NCBI RefSeq assembly: GCF_001517975.1
Contig: NZ_KQ950185.1
Location: 179,739-239,642 of the forward strand
Direction of reading: 5' to 3'
Length of the DNA stretch: 59,904 bases
Origin: Thermobifida cellulosilytica TB100
GTDB lineage: Bacteria > Actinomycetota > Actinomycetes > Streptosporangiales > Streptosporangiaceae
A model generated the notes under the pieces. That model saw nothing but the letters and a program-made list of their open reading frames with translations, was not told the DNA's origin and did not search any database. Made by a program: the position numbers and the translations under genes. This document shows, in pieces, positions 1-8,462 of this stretch. How positions within the stretch are numbered: position 1 is the first letter of the stretch; each line of letters opens with the position of its first letter.

Positions 1-741
1 CAGCGCGTAGGCGAGCGGGGCGTAGCTCTCGCCGTCGAACAGCGGGGCCTGCGCGCCGAACAGCGCGAACGAGGCGGCGACGACCAGGCCGGTCCGCTGG
101 TTGGGCAGCCGCAGCGCGACCGCTCCCCACAGCAGCCCGAGAGCGAGCGTGGCCAGCCCGTAGGGCAGCATCTCGTTGCTGATCAGGTCGAGGTCCTCCA
201 GGACCGACCACAGCGCCCAGGCGCTGAGGCCCCCGCAGGTCAGCAGGCCGATCGCGGTGGGGGCCGCGGCGTAGCCGAGCAGCGCGAGCACCAGGCCGAG
301 CAGGGCGGGTCCGGTGGTGCTCTCGGGTTCGAGGGCCACGCCCACGGCCATGGTCGCGGCGATCGAGGTGAGGACGAACAGGGTGCCGCCGATGCGGCGG
401 CGGGTGTCGGGGAGGGGGCCGCGGCGCAGCAGCCGGGTGCCCGCCGCGGCGAGGCCGCCGAGGCCCGCCAGCACGGCCACCGCCGTCAGCAGGCCGACCC
501 GGACGACCTGCTCCAGGTCCTCCCAGGAGGCCGCCACCAGGGCGACCACTCCGGCGAACACCAGTCCGCCGCCGACGAAGCCGATGATCTCGGTCCAGCG
601 CGCCGGGGCGCTGCCGCCCTCGGCCGCGCGCAGCTCGACCTCGACCGCGTGTGCCTGCTCCGCGGAGAGGATCCCCCGTGCGACGAGGGAGCGCAGTGCC
701 CTGGCACGGGCCTCTTCGGTGTGCCGGACGTCGACCATCAT
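1..741 (-). CDS. DUF2157-like multi-pass membrane protein, truncated by the window edge
   Basis: The gene is read leftward from ATG 741 (a second ATG follows at 738) and runs off the window, so 247 codons are visible and the stop is not. A GAGAGGGG tract lies just upstream of the start. Residues 1-45 are charged and contain the pattern ARGILSAEQ, as in the N-terminal region of DUF2157-type proteins. From about residue 50 the protein is a series of hydrophobic segments, the first being GGGLVFAGVVALVAASW. I see at least seven such segments, so it is an integral membrane protein. The function of the family is not established. The family name is from pattern memory; the membrane character is directly visible. 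Confidence 0.75.
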   Translation of the reverse strand, partial: MMVDVRHTEEARARALRSLVARGILSAEQAHAVEVELRAAEGGSAPARWTEIIGFVGGGLVFAGVVALVAASWEDLEQVVRVGLLTAVAVLAGLGGLAAAGTRLLRRGPLPDTRRRIGGTLFVLTSIAATMAVGVALEPESTTGPALLGLVLALLGYAAAPTAIGLLTCGGLSAWALWSVLEDLDLISNEMLPYGLATLALGLLWGAVALRLPNQRTGLVVAASFALFGAQAPLFDGESYAPLAYAL

Positions 742-826
742 GGCCCCTCTCTTGGTCCCGCGCCTGGACGCGCCCAGTAGTCCCTTCCTTTTACCACCTC
801 TTGAGTTGCGCGCCACCCCTGTCTGG

Positions 827-843
827 TTCGCGTAGAACGCGAA
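827..843. promoter_or_regulatory. Inverted repeat in a divergent intergenic region
   Basis: The 245 bases between the leftward membrane protein gene and the rightward kinase gene hold a perfect inverted repeat, TTCGCG-tagaa-CGCGAA. Its position suits a regulator site or small hairpin controlling one or both genes. No clear -10/-35 pair was identified, so the regulatory role is inference. Confidence 0.25.
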
Positions 844-986
844 GTTCTGCCTTGGGTGCGCGGGACGGCCGCCGCGTTCTAAGCTCGAAGCTCCACCGCC
901 CCAGCACACCCAGGGACCGTTCACGTGACACCGACTCCGCGCCGCACCGCAGTTGCCCGTCGCCTCCGCCTCCCCCGGGGTGCACG

Positions 987-2045
987 GTGAAGGCGCGCGG
1001 TCCCCGGCGCCTCAAGCCGCTACAGCCGGACGACCCTCCCTCGATGGGGCCCTACCGGCTGATCGGACGGATCGGCTCGGGCGGCATGGGCACCGTCTAC
1101 GCGGGGGTCGCCGAGGGCATCGAGGGCTATCTGGCGGTCAAGGTGATCCACCGCGAGCACGCGGCCAACCCGGAGTTCCGCCGCAACTTCGCTCGCGAGG
1201 CCAGGCTGATGGTGCGGGTGGACAGCCCTTGCGTCCCCCGGTTCGTCCACGCCGACGTGGAGGCCGAGCAGCCGTGGCTGGTCACCGAGTTCGTCGCCGG
1301 GCCGACCCTGCGCCACCACGTGGAGCGGTTCTCCGCGCTGCGCGGCGGCATGCTGCTGGGGCTGGCCGCGGGAACGGTGGAGGCGCTGTGCGCCATCCAC
1401 TCCGCGGGGATCGTGCACCGCGACCTCAAGCCGAGCAACGTGATCCTCGCCGCCACCGGGCCCAAGGTGGTGGACTTCGGCATCGCCCAGGCCGACGAGG
1501 ACCCCACCCTGCACCTGAGGCTGCGCCGCATGTACCGGCGGGCGCGGGAGCGGGGGGTCTCCCCGCCGCGGCGTCCGCTGCGCCCCGGCCGCCCGGCCGC
1601 CGCGCGGAATCGCCGCTCGCTGGTGGGCACGCCCGGGTGGATCAGCCCCGAGCAGTACCGGGGGCAGCCCGTCACCGAACGCTCCGACGTGTTCCTGTGG
1701 GGGGCTCTGGTGGCGTTCGCCGCGGCCCGCCACGACCCGTTCGGGCACGGCTCCCCCCAGGAGCTCGCGCACCGGGTGGTGGCCGAGGAGCCCGACCTGG
1801 ACGGCCTGCCGCCGGGGCTGGAGCGGCTGGTGCTGGCGGCCATGGCCAAGAACCCCGCGGACCGCCCGCTCCCCGGCGAGCTGCTCGACGAGGTCCTGGC
1901 GCTGGCCGGGGCGGAGGCCGCGCCGGGGGCGACGCGGCGGCAGCGGGTCCGGGAGCTGCTGGCGCGCGAGTGGACGGGAGTGTCGGTGCGCCCGCCCAAG
2001 CCGCCGCGCCCGCCGCTGCTGGGCTGGCTGCGCCGCGCGGAGTAG
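987..2045 (+). CDS. Eukaryote-type Ser/Thr protein kinase without sensor domain
   Basis: A 352-residue Hanks-type protein kinase. Visible motifs in order are the glycine loop GSGGMGTVY (about residues 30-40), the lysine in LAVKVI, HRDLKPSN in the catalytic loop, DFG near residue 162 and GTPGWISPEQ near residue 215. The stretch between DFG and SPEQ is about 58 residues, roughly twice the usual, because of an arginine/proline-rich insertion at about residues 172-210. There is no C-terminal transmembrane or PASTA region, so it is probably cytosolic. I chose GTG 987 because the following KARGPRRLKPLQPDDP matches the usual short leader of actinobacterial kinases; ATG 1044 is the only in-frame ATG near the domain and would cut close to it. 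No strong ribosome site is seen. Confidence 0.9.
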   Translation: MKARGPRRLKPLQPDDPPSMGPYRLIGRIGSGGMGTVYAGVAEGIEGYLAVKVIHREHAANPEFRRNFAREARLMVRVDSPCVPRFVHADVEAEQPWLVTEFVAGPTLRHHVERFSALRGGMLLGLAAGTVEALCAIHSAGIVHRDLKPSNVILAATGPKVVDFGIAQADEDPTLHLRLRRMYRRARERGVSPPRRPLRPGRPAAARNRRSLVGTPGWISPEQYRGQPVTERSDVFLWGALVAFAAARHDPFGHGSPQELAHRVVAEEPDLDGLPPGLERLVLAAMAKNPADRPLPGELLDEVLALAGAEAAPGATRRQRVRELLAREWTGVSVRPPKPPRPPLLGWLRRAE

Positions 2046-2050
2046 ACGTT

Positions 2051-2096
2051 GAAAAGGCCCCGGCGGAGCGGCACTGCTGCTCACCCTGCCGGGGCC
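2051..2096 (-). terminator. Rho-independent terminator behind tRNA-Lys copy 1
   Basis: A hairpin with 9-bp arms GGCCCCGGC/GCCGGGGCC (2056-2064 with 2088-2096) is followed on the minus strand by TTTTC. It lies directly after the 3' end of the leftward tRNA-Lys gene and also faces the end of the convergent kinase gene. Confidence 0.65.
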
Positions 2097-2101
2097 GTGA
2101 G

Positions 2102-2174
<73 letters not shown>

Positions 2175-2216
2175 CCGCCCGGAGTTGCGCTGTCCTCCGT
2201 GGCGACGTACAGAACT

Positions 2217-3686
2217 TTACCTGATCTGCGGAGTGGACGGTGCGGCCGGTTCGGATCCGCCGGGCTTCCCCGCCGCCGGGTCGGCCCCAGCGGCGCGGCG
2301 GGAGCGCAGCAGCCCGATCGGGACCAGCGCCAGGGCGGACAGCACGGCCGAGACGGCGTAGCTCAGGGTGAAGGCCCACTCCTGCGGGTACCGGGCCTCC
2401 TGCGGGGTGCCCAGCACCAGCACGGCCGCGGCGAGCTGCGCCACGGCCGCCAGGGACACGTGGCGCACGATGGTGCTGACGCCGTTGGCGCCGCCGAGCT
2501 GGTCGAGCGGGACGGCGTCGGCGAGCAGCGCGGGCAGCACCGCGTAGGTCACCCCGCCCGCCAGGCCGGTCACCGCGCTGCCGACCACCAGCAGCACCGG
2601 GCTCCCCGCGCCCGCGGCGAGCAGCGCCGCCCCGCAGACCCCCGTCACCGCGGCGAACAGCAGGGGCGGCCGCGTCCCGAACCGGGCGACCGCCCGCCCG
2701 GTCACCGGCCCCGTGACGACGACCAGCAGCGCCGTCGGCAGCAGGAACAGCCCCGCGCGGTCCACCCCGACGCCCAGTCCCACCCCGCTGGCCTCGGGCA
2801 ACTGCACCGCCTGCGGGACGAGGAAGAACATGGTGCCCTGCCCCGCGGACACCAGGAGGGTGATCAGGTTCGCCGCCCAGACGTCGCGCCGCCGCATCAC
2901 CGCCAGGTCGACGAGGGGCTGGGCGACCCGGCCCTCCACCACGAGCAGCAGCGCGAACGCCACCGCGCCGCCGGCGAGCAGGCCGAGCGTCCACGGTCCG
3001 CTCCACCCCCACTCCTCGGCCCGGCTGACCGCGACGAGCGGCCCGCCCAGGGCCGCGCTGAGCAGCACCGCGCCCAGCCAGTCGACGCTGCCGCTCCCGC
3101 CGCTCCCGCCGTGGTCGGCGGGGACCAGGGCCGCGACGGCGAGCAGCGCGAGCAGCGCCACGGCGGCGGTGCCGCCGAACAGCCCGTGGTGTCCGGTGGC
3201 GGCCGCGACCAGGCCGCCCAGGGGCAGGCCGAGAGCCCCGCCGACGCCGAACATGGAGCTGATCATCCCCATGCCCAGGGCGGCACGGTCGCGCGGCAGC
3301 CGGGCGCCGAGGATGGAGTAGGCCAGTGGGAACACCCCGCCCCCGATCCCCATGACCACCCGCCCCGCGACGATCGGCGCCAGGGTCTCCCCCGCCGCCG
3401 CGAGCGCCGCGCCGGCCGTGAAGACCGCGAGGACCGCGCAGAGCACCCGCTTGCGGCCGAACAGGTCGCCCAAGCGCCCGGCGAGCACGGTGAGCCCGGC
3501 CGAGGAGACGAAGAAACCGGTGACCAGCCAGGCCACCTGGCTGGGAGTGCTTCCCGTGGTCTCCTGGACGTGAGGGACGACGGGAACGATCGTGGTCTGC
3601 GCGGTGGCGTAGGCGAACGCGGCGAGCACCAGCGGCGCGATGACCCGGGACGCGGAAACGGGGGCTGTTGTGGACGGTCGCGCCAT
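2217..3686 (-). CDS. MFS drug-efflux transporter (DHA2/14-TMS type)
   Basis: A 489-residue major facilitator. Motif A, GRLGDLFGRKRV, follows the second hydrophobic segment, and about fourteen hydrophobic helices can be counted, with the central inserted pair (around VDWLGAVLLSAALGG) typical of the EmrB/QacA class. Such proteins use the proton gradient to export toxic organic compounds; the substrate cannot be read from sequence. The start ATG 3686 has the ribosome site GGGAGAGG 5 bases upstream. In-frame sequence further upstream lacks membrane character and was rejected. The gene sits between two identical tRNA-Lys genes and no dedicated regulator gene is adjacent. Confidence 0.9.
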   Translation of the reverse strand: MARPSTTAPVSASRVIAPLVLAAFAYATAQTTIVPVVPHVQETTGSTPSQVAWLVTGFFVSSAGLTVLAGRLGDLFGRKRVLCAVLAVFTAGAALAAAGETLAPIVAGRVVMGIGGGVFPLAYSILGARLPRDRAALGMGMISSMFGVGGALGLPLGGLVAAATGHHGLFGGTAAVALLALLAVAALVPADHGGSGGSGSVDWLGAVLLSAALGGPLVAVSRAEEWGWSGPWTLGLLAGGAVAFALLLVVEGRVAQPLVDLAVMRRRDVWAANLITLLVSAGQGTMFFLVPQAVQLPEASGVGLGVGVDRAGLFLLPTALLVVVTGPVTGRAVARFGTRPPLLFAAVTGVCGAALLAAGAGSPVLLVVGSAVTGLAGGVTYAVLPALLADAVPLDQLGGANGVSTIVRHVSLAAVAQLAAAVLVLGTPQEARYPQEWAFTLSYAVSAVLSALALVPIGLLRSRRAAGADPAAGKPGGSEPAAPSTPQIR

Positions 3687-3723
3687 ACACCTCTCCCGAT
3701 GGCCGGGACGCCGGACTTCCAGA

Positions 3724-3740
3724 CGTCCAATCACAGGACG
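3724..3740. promoter_or_regulatory. Possible operator upstream of the MFS gene
   Basis: The inverted repeat CGTCC-N7-GGACG lies 38 bases upstream of the transporter start, a place where TetR or MarR repressors often bind. No cognate regulator gene is nearby, so this is a weak assignment. Confidence 0.25.
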
Positions 3741-3878
3741 ATAGAGGGTCCGGTCCTGCTGCCCGTTGCCCGGGTGGGTGCTCGGCCGCGGTCCGCAGCG
3801 CGGGTCCGGCCTCTCCGGCACCCGGAGAGGCCGGTTCCCGCCGACGGCGGGACAGGGCGTGTCTCTCTCCGGAACAGC

Positions 3879-3921
3879 AAAAACCCCGGTGCTGCGGCTC
3901 GGACGAGCCGTCACACCGGGG
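3879..3921 (-). terminator. Rho-independent terminator behind tRNA-Lys copy 2
   Basis: On the minus strand a CCCCGGTG/CACCGGGG-type stem with an additional inner stem around CGGCTCG..CGAGCCG is followed by five T residues (plus-strand 3879-3883). It begins within ten bases of the tRNA 3' end. Confidence 0.75.
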
Positions 3922-3929
3922 AGGGTGGG

Positions 3930-4002
<73 letters not shown>

Positions 4003-4089
4003 GCGACGTTTCGGACCAGGAGGTCTGCCGTTCCGTCCCTGGAAACTTTAGCAGGACCCGGGGCCCGCCGCGAACGGAGCGGTTCTGCG

Positions 4090-4122
4090 GCCGGGCGCCC
4101 GCCTGTACCGCGGGCGCCCGGC
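4090..4122. terminator. GC-rich hairpin after small membrane protein gene
   Basis: A 13-bp perfect stem (arms GCCGGGCGCCCGC and its complement) lies about ten bases past the stop of the leftward gene at 4133-4318. There is no clear T-tract, so it is terminator-like rather than canonical. Confidence 0.5.
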
Positions 4123-4132
4123 CTCTCGGTGG

Positions 4133-4318
4133 TCAGGACCATGTCAGGACCACGGTGAGGATGATGGCGATCGACAGGACCACACCGACGCCGACGAGCA
4201 CGTAGGGCAGGATCGGACGGCGGGGCTCGGTCTCGGCCTCCTTGTTCTCCGCGACGAAGCGCTGGAACTTCTGGGTCGAACCGGCCGGGTCGGTCTGCTG
4301 TTCCTCGTTGTGAGACAT
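4133..4318 (-). CDS. Small single-pass membrane protein
   Basis: A 61-residue protein with a hydrophilic N-terminal half rich in Glu and Lys and one strong transmembrane segment at about residues 38-58 (PYVLVGVGVVLSIAIILTVV). The pattern suggests a cytosolic tail followed by a membrane anchor with almost no extracellular part. The start ATG 4318 has only a weak AAGG element upstream. A hairpin follows the stop. Small proteins of this shape are common in actinobacteria and I do not recognise a function. Confidence 0.7.
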   Translation of the reverse strand: MSHNEEQQTDPAGSTQKFQRFVAENKEAETEPRRPILPYVLVGVGVVLSIAIILTVVLTWS

Positions 4319-4401
4319 GTTTCAGACCTTAGCGACTCCGATGGGGTGCTCGACCCGTCCCAGACGGTTCGGCCGAGGATTCTTCGTGTGGGGTGCGCGG
4401 C

Positions 4402-5352
4402 TCATCCGGCGCGGGCCTGGTCGAGCAGTTCCTCGTGGAGCCGGGCCGGACGCCCGGCCCGGCGCAGCGCCAGGGCGGCGGCCCCGTACTCGCCGGGAGC
4501 TGCGACGACGGGGCGCACGCCGTAGCGCTCCAGCAGCGCCTCGTGCACCCGCTCGGCCACGGGCCCCTCCCGCAGCACCGCGCCGGACAGCACCAGCGGC
4601 GGGCGGACCGGCTCGGCCACCACCGCGGCCAGGCTCTGCAACAGCCGCGCCGCCGCGTCGGCGACGATCTCCGCGGCGGCCTTGTCCCCGTCCTCGGCCG
4701 CGGCGCACACCGGAGGGGCCAGCGCGCCGAGTTCGGCCGGGGCCACGGCGTAGGCTGCGCCGATGAGCGCCTGCTGGTCGCCGACCGGAACGCCGAGGGC
4801 GGCGGGCAGGCGTTCGGTGAGAACCGTGTCACATCCGCGGCCGTCGAGGGCGGCCAGCGCGGCCCGCAGTCCGGCGATACCGATCCACACCGCCGACCCC
4901 TCGTCACCCAGCAGCCACCCGCACCCGTCGCAGCGGCGCTCGATCCGGCCGTCGCGGACGGCCGCGGCCACCGCTCCGGTGCCCGCGATGAGCACCGCAC
5001 CGCTGGCCTCGGCGGTGCCGGCCGCGAACGCCACCCCGATGTCGTCGCCGACCTCGGGGCGCCCCGGCAGTCCCAGGGCGGACCAGGCCCGCTGCACGGT
5101 CTCCTCGGCCCTTGCCAGGCCCGCCGCTCCCGCTCCGGCCACTCCGAACACCGCGCCCGTGACCCTGACCGGCCCGGCCTCGTGCAGTGTCGCGGCCACC
5201 GCGTCCACGAAGGCGGCGGCGGGGTCGGCACTGGAGCGCTGGTTGGCCCCGCCCGCCCGGCCGTGCCCGCGGACCCTGCCGTCGAGACCGACCACGAGGC
5301 AGCAGGTGTGCGTGCCGCCCGCGTCCACTCCGAGGACGACTTCGTCTCCCAT
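4402..5352 (-). CDS. BadF/BadG-type amino-sugar kinase (GlcNAc/MurNAc kinase)
   Basis: A 316-residue ATPase of the ASKHA fold. The phosphate-1 loop GVDAGGTHT is at residues 8-16, the adenosine-side LIAGTGAV is near the middle, and GDEGSAVWIG, typical of N-acetylglucosamine kinases of the BadF family, follows CDGCGWLL. The enzyme should transfer phosphate from ATP to the 6-OH of GlcNAc and possibly MurNAc. It is transcribed divergently from a MurR-like regulator and murQ; MurK of Clostridium acetobutylicum is also a BadF-family kinase that acts on both sugars, so MurNAc kinase activity is plausible here. ATG 5352 is preceded by a TATAGGGT element only a few bases away, hinting at a very short leader. 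Confidence 0.85.
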   Translation of the reverse strand: MGDEVVLGVDAGGTHTCCLVVGLDGRVRGHGRAGGANQRSSADPAAAFVDAVAATLHEAGPVRVTGAVFGVAGAGAAGLARAEETVQRAWSALGLPGRPEVGDDIGVAFAAGTAEASGAVLIAGTGAVAAAVRDGRIERRCDGCGWLLGDEGSAVWIGIAGLRAALAALDGRGCDTVLTERLPAALGVPVGDQQALIGAAYAVAPAELGALAPPVCAAAEDGDKAAAEIVADAAARLLQSLAAVVAEPVRPPLVLSGAVLREGPVAERVHEALLERYGVRPVVAAPGEYGAAALALRRAGRPARLHEELLDQARAG

Positions 5353-5696
5353 GCCCCGAACCCTATACGTGATCCGCGTCGTCCTGGCGACGCTCCGTGG
5401 TCGAAGGCGGACGGAACTTCCGGCTTTCGGCTCCTCGCCCTCCGTGCCCGGCCGTATCCGTCACCTCCGGCACAGGAGGAGATGTATACGGCACATTGTC
5501 CGCACCAAGCACGTACGCTTCTTTCTCCCCGGCCACTGTCGTCCGGCCGTTCCCCACTGAGGCGGCTCACCGCGGGTAGGGGCGACCTCGACAGACCGGA
5601 TCCCCCGGACACGGCCGGGAAAACACCGAATCACACTTATGTAGCGACCAAAACCGACCTTTGCTCCCCTGCATCAGTTGACGGGAGCTCACGAGA

Positions 5697-5709
5697 GAAA
5701 GAAACTTTC
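5697..5709. promoter_or_regulatory. Palindrome overlapping the leader of the MurR-like gene
   Basis: GAAAG-AAA-CTTTC lies immediately before ATG 5714 and overlaps the purine-rich ribosome site GAGAGAAAG. It is a candidate autoregulatory operator for the RpiR/MurR protein encoded directly downstream. The rest of the 360-base divergent region (5353-5713) holds no gene. Confidence 0.35.
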
Positions 5710-5713
5710 CAAC

Positions 5714-6658
5714 ATGAACCAGATGGCGAAGAGAAGCGACGGCAACGGGGGTCCCTCCGCCGGGGACGGCGCCACCCCCAGCACCGTGCTGAAGATTCGC
5801 TCACTGCTGCCCTCACTGGCCCCGGCCGAACAGCGCGTCGCCCAGCGGATCATCGACGACCCCGAACGGGTGGCCGCCTCCTCCATCACCCAACTGGCCC
5901 GGGACTGCGACACCTCCGAAGCGACCGTCATCCGGTTCTGCCGCACCATCGACTTCGCCGGTTACCGGGAACTGCGGCTACGCCTGGCCTCCGAGGCCGG
6001 CCAGGCGCGGGGCGCGCGCGGGAGCGCCCAGGAGCTCACCGGCGACATCAACCCCGACGACACCCTGGTCACCGTCGTCCAGAAGATCGCCTACGCCGAC
6101 GCGCGCGCCGTGGAGGACACCGGCTCCCAACTGGACGTGGAGACCCTCCAGCACGTCATCGAACTGCTCGCCGGAGCCCACCGCATCGACGTCTACGGCG
6201 TCGGAGCGAGCGCCTTCGTCGCCTCCGACTTCCAGCAGAAGCTGCACCGGATCGGCATGATCTCGCACGCCTGGACCGACGCCCACGCCATGCTGACCAG
6301 CGCCGCGGTGCTGCGTCCCGGCGACGTCGCCATCGGCATCTCCCACAGCGGCGCCACCAGCGACACCGTCAACGCCCTCGCCGAGGCGCGCCGCAGGGGC
6401 GCCTCCACCGTGGCCATCACCAACTTCCCCCGCTCGCCCATCAGCGAGGTCACCGACCACATCCTCACCACAGCGGCCCGCGAGACCACGTTCCGCTCCG
6501 GCGCCACCGCCAGCCGGCTCGCCCAACTGACGGTCGTCGACTGCGTGTTCGTCGGGCTCGCCCAGTTGCGCTACACCGACACCCGCGAAGCGCTGGAAGC
6601 CACCTATGAGGCGGTGCGCGGCCTGCGGGTCTCACGGGAGGACCGGCGCAGATCCTAG
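5714..6658 (+). CDS. RpiR/MurR-family transcriptional regulator (HTH + SIS)
   Basis: A 314-residue regulator with an N-terminal HTH_6 domain (about residues 25-100, with SITQLARDCDTSEATVIRFC as the helix-turn-helix) and a C-terminal SIS sugar-isomerase-like domain (about 130-275, with GVGASAFVASDF and ISHSGATSDTV as the phosphosugar-binding loops). Members sense a sugar phosphate; in E. coli MurR responds to MurNAc-6-phosphate. Lying 99 bases upstream of murQ and divergent from the amino-sugar kinase, it very likely controls both. ATG 5714 was chosen because a GA-rich ribosome site precedes it; a TTG at 5678 and ATG 5723 are alternatives. Confidence 0.9.
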   Translation: MNQMAKRSDGNGGPSAGDGATPSTVLKIRSLLPSLAPAEQRVAQRIIDDPERVAASSITQLARDCDTSEATVIRFCRTIDFAGYRELRLRLASEAGQARGARGSAQELTGDINPDDTLVTVVQKIAYADARAVEDTGSQLDVETLQHVIELLAGAHRIDVYGVGASAFVASDFQQKLHRIGMISHAWTDAHAMLTSAAVLRPGDVAIGISHSGATSDTVNALAEARRRGASTVAITNFPRSPISEVTDHILTTAARETTFRSGATASRLAQLTVVDCVFVGLAQLRYTDTREALEATYEAVRGLRVSREDRRRS

Positions 6659-6757
6659 GAGGCGTGAGTGCCCCGCCGTGGAGGACCTGAGCAGCACGGA
6701 CACGAGAAAGCGGTAGGCGGTGACCGGAGCACGGTCGCCACTGGCGAAGGAGACGAG

Positions 6758-7672
6758 ATGCGATCCGCACCGATAGAGATCGTGCGTGTCCCCACCGAGG
6801 CGCGCAACAGCGGCACCAACGACATCGACCTACTGCCCACCGTGGACATACTGCGGTTGATCAACGCCGAGGACACGACCGTGCCCCACGCCGTGGCGGC
6901 GGTCCTGCCCGAGCTCGCCAGGGCCGTCGACCTCGGTGTGGCGGCGCTGCGCGGCGGCGGGCGGGTGCACTACTTCGGCGCGGGCACCTCGGGGCGGCTC
7001 GCCACCATGGACGCCGCCGAACTGCCGCCCACCTTCGGCATCGCCCGCGACCGGGTGATCGCCCACCACGCGGGCGGCCCCAGCGCGCTGGTCCACGCCC
7101 GCGAGGGCATCGAGGACGACTTCGCCTGCGGATGCGCCGACGCGTCCGGCGTGACCTCCGCCGACCTGGCGGTGGGCCTGACCGCGAGCGGTCGCACCCC
7201 CTACGTGGCCGGGGCGCTGCACCGCGCCCGCCAGGCGGGCGCGCGCACCGTGCTGGTCACCGCCGACCCGCACTCCGCGCTCGCCGCGGACGTGGACGTG
7301 CACGTCGGCGTGGCCACCGGGGCCGAGGTGATCGCGGGCTCCACCCGGATGAAGGCGGGCACCGCGCAGAAACTGGTGCTCAACGCCTTCTCCACCGCGG
7401 TCATGGTGCGTCTGGGCTACACCTACTCCAACCTGATGGTCGGGGTGGTGGCCACCAACGCCAAGCTGCGCGGACGCATGGTCACCATCCTCACCGAGGC
7501 CACCGGGCTCTCGGAGGAGGAGTGCGCCGAGGCGCTCAACCGCGCCGACGGCGACACCCGGATCGCCCTGGTCTGCCTGCTCACCGGCGTGGACGTGCCC
7601 ACTGCGGCCGACGCCCTGCACGCCGCGCACGGATCGGTGCGCGCGGCGCTGCGCGCCCTCGCCGGGCCGTGA
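6758..7672 (+). CDS. murQ: N-acetylmuramic acid 6-phosphate etherase
   Basis: A 304-residue SIS-domain enzyme that cleaves the D-lactyl ether of MurNAc-6-phosphate to give GlcNAc-6-phosphate and D-lactate in the cytosol during cell-wall recycling. Visible signatures are GAGTSGRLATMDAAELPPTF (about residues 74-93, containing the Glu that corresponds to Glu83 of the E. coli enzyme), HAREGIEDDF (second catalytic Glu region), GSTRMKAGTAQK and the C-terminal helical part. ATG 6758 has a strong ribosome site GAAGGAGAC 6 bases upstream. It follows the MurR-like gene in the same direction and should be co-transcribed. No PTS transporter gene is present, so free MurNAc is probably phosphorylated by the adjacent kinase. 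Confidence 0.95.
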   Translation: MRSAPIEIVRVPTEARNSGTNDIDLLPTVDILRLINAEDTTVPHAVAAVLPELARAVDLGVAALRGGGRVHYFGAGTSGRLATMDAAELPPTFGIARDRVIAHHAGGPSALVHAREGIEDDFACGCADASGVTSADLAVGLTASGRTPYVAGALHRARQAGARTVLVTADPHSALAADVDVHVGVATGAEVIAGSTRMKAGTAQKLVLNAFSTAVMVRLGYTYSNLMVGVVATNAKLRGRMVTILTEATGLSEEECAEALNRADGDTRIALVCLLTGVDVPTAADALHAAHGSVRAALRALAGP

Positions 7673-7693
7673 GGGAGTGCCCGGCAGGGCCGG

Positions 7694-8404
7694 TCACTCC
7701 GGCCGTTCGGCGGCCAGCGCCTCGTCCACCGTCGTCTCACGGGGGCCGAGGAAGGTCGGGTCGGGACGCACCACCATGTCGAACAGCGCCTTGACCGCGG
7801 CGGGCGCCTCGCGCACGTGCCCGTACGCCATGGCCGGGGCGCGGTCGTCCCACGCCGGATCGCCGACGCCGACCGCGTCCAGTCCTGCCGCCCGGCACAG
7901 CGCCACCGCACGGGGAAGGTGGAAGGTCTGCGTGACCACGGTGGCCTCCTGCACCCCGAAGACCTCACGTGCCCGCACACACGACTCCCAGGTACTGAAC
8001 CCCGCGTAGTCGCGCGCCACCTTCGCCCCCGGCACCCCGACGCCGACGAGGTAGTCGTACATCGCGTCGGTCTCGTTGTAGTGCTCCAGGCTGTTGTCCC
8101 CGCTCACCAGCACCGCCTCGACCCGGCCCGCGTGGTACAGCTCGGCGGCCAGCTCCAGGCGGCGCTCCAGCAGCCGGGTGGGCTTCCCGTCGGAGGTGAT
8201 CCCGGCGCCCAGCACCAGCGCCACCGGCCGGTACGGCACCTCCTCGGGGAAGTACCGGTACTGCGCGGTGGTCGCACGCAGCCAGACGAGCGGCACGGGC
8301 GCCGCCACCGCCAGCAGCACGGCGACGACCACCGCCGCCCGTCTCCACCGCACGGCCTGCCCCAGCCAGCGGACCGTGTCTCGGTGTTCCTCTGAGATCG
8401 TCAC
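7694..8404 (-). CDS. SanA/YdcF-like (DUF218) membrane protein
   Basis: A 236-residue protein with an N-terminal transmembrane helix at about residues 22-44 and a DUF218 domain: VALVLGAGITSDGKPTRLL, VLVSGDNSLEHYNE and VVTQTFHLPRAVALC are characteristic. DUF218 proteins of the SanA/ElyC group act at the envelope; SanA is linked to vancomycin resistance in E. coli and ElyC to envelope biogenesis. I chose GTG 8404 because it starts just before VTISEEHRD and lies 58 bases after the stop of the upstream gene, whereas a start at 8533 would overlap that gene by 71 bases. It is convergent with murQ, the two stops being 21 bases apart. Confidence 0.85.
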   Translation of the reverse strand: MTISEEHRDTVRWLGQAVRWRRAAVVVAVLLAVAAPVPLVWLRATTAQYRYFPEEVPYRPVALVLGAGITSDGKPTRLLERRLELAAELYHAGRVEAVLVSGDNSLEHYNETDAMYDYLVGVGVPGAKVARDYAGFSTWESCVRAREVFGVQEATVVTQTFHLPRAVALCRAAGLDAVGVGDPAWDDRAPAMAYGHVREAPAAVKALFDMVVRPDPTFLGPRETTVDEALAAERPE

Positions 8405-8462
8405 GATCGGTGAGACGAACCAACCGGGCGTCGTGTTCCCGGTTTTCCGGGGCGTCCCACCG

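Noticed and set aside
651-986. N-terminal extension of the first Ser/Thr kinase back to 651
   Set aside because: The sequence before GTG 987 overlaps the start of the divergent membrane-protein gene and has no protein character.
3687-3914. 76-residue extension of the MFS transporter
   Set aside because: It would run through the terminator of tRNA-Lys copy 2, and ATG 3686 has the clear ribosome site.
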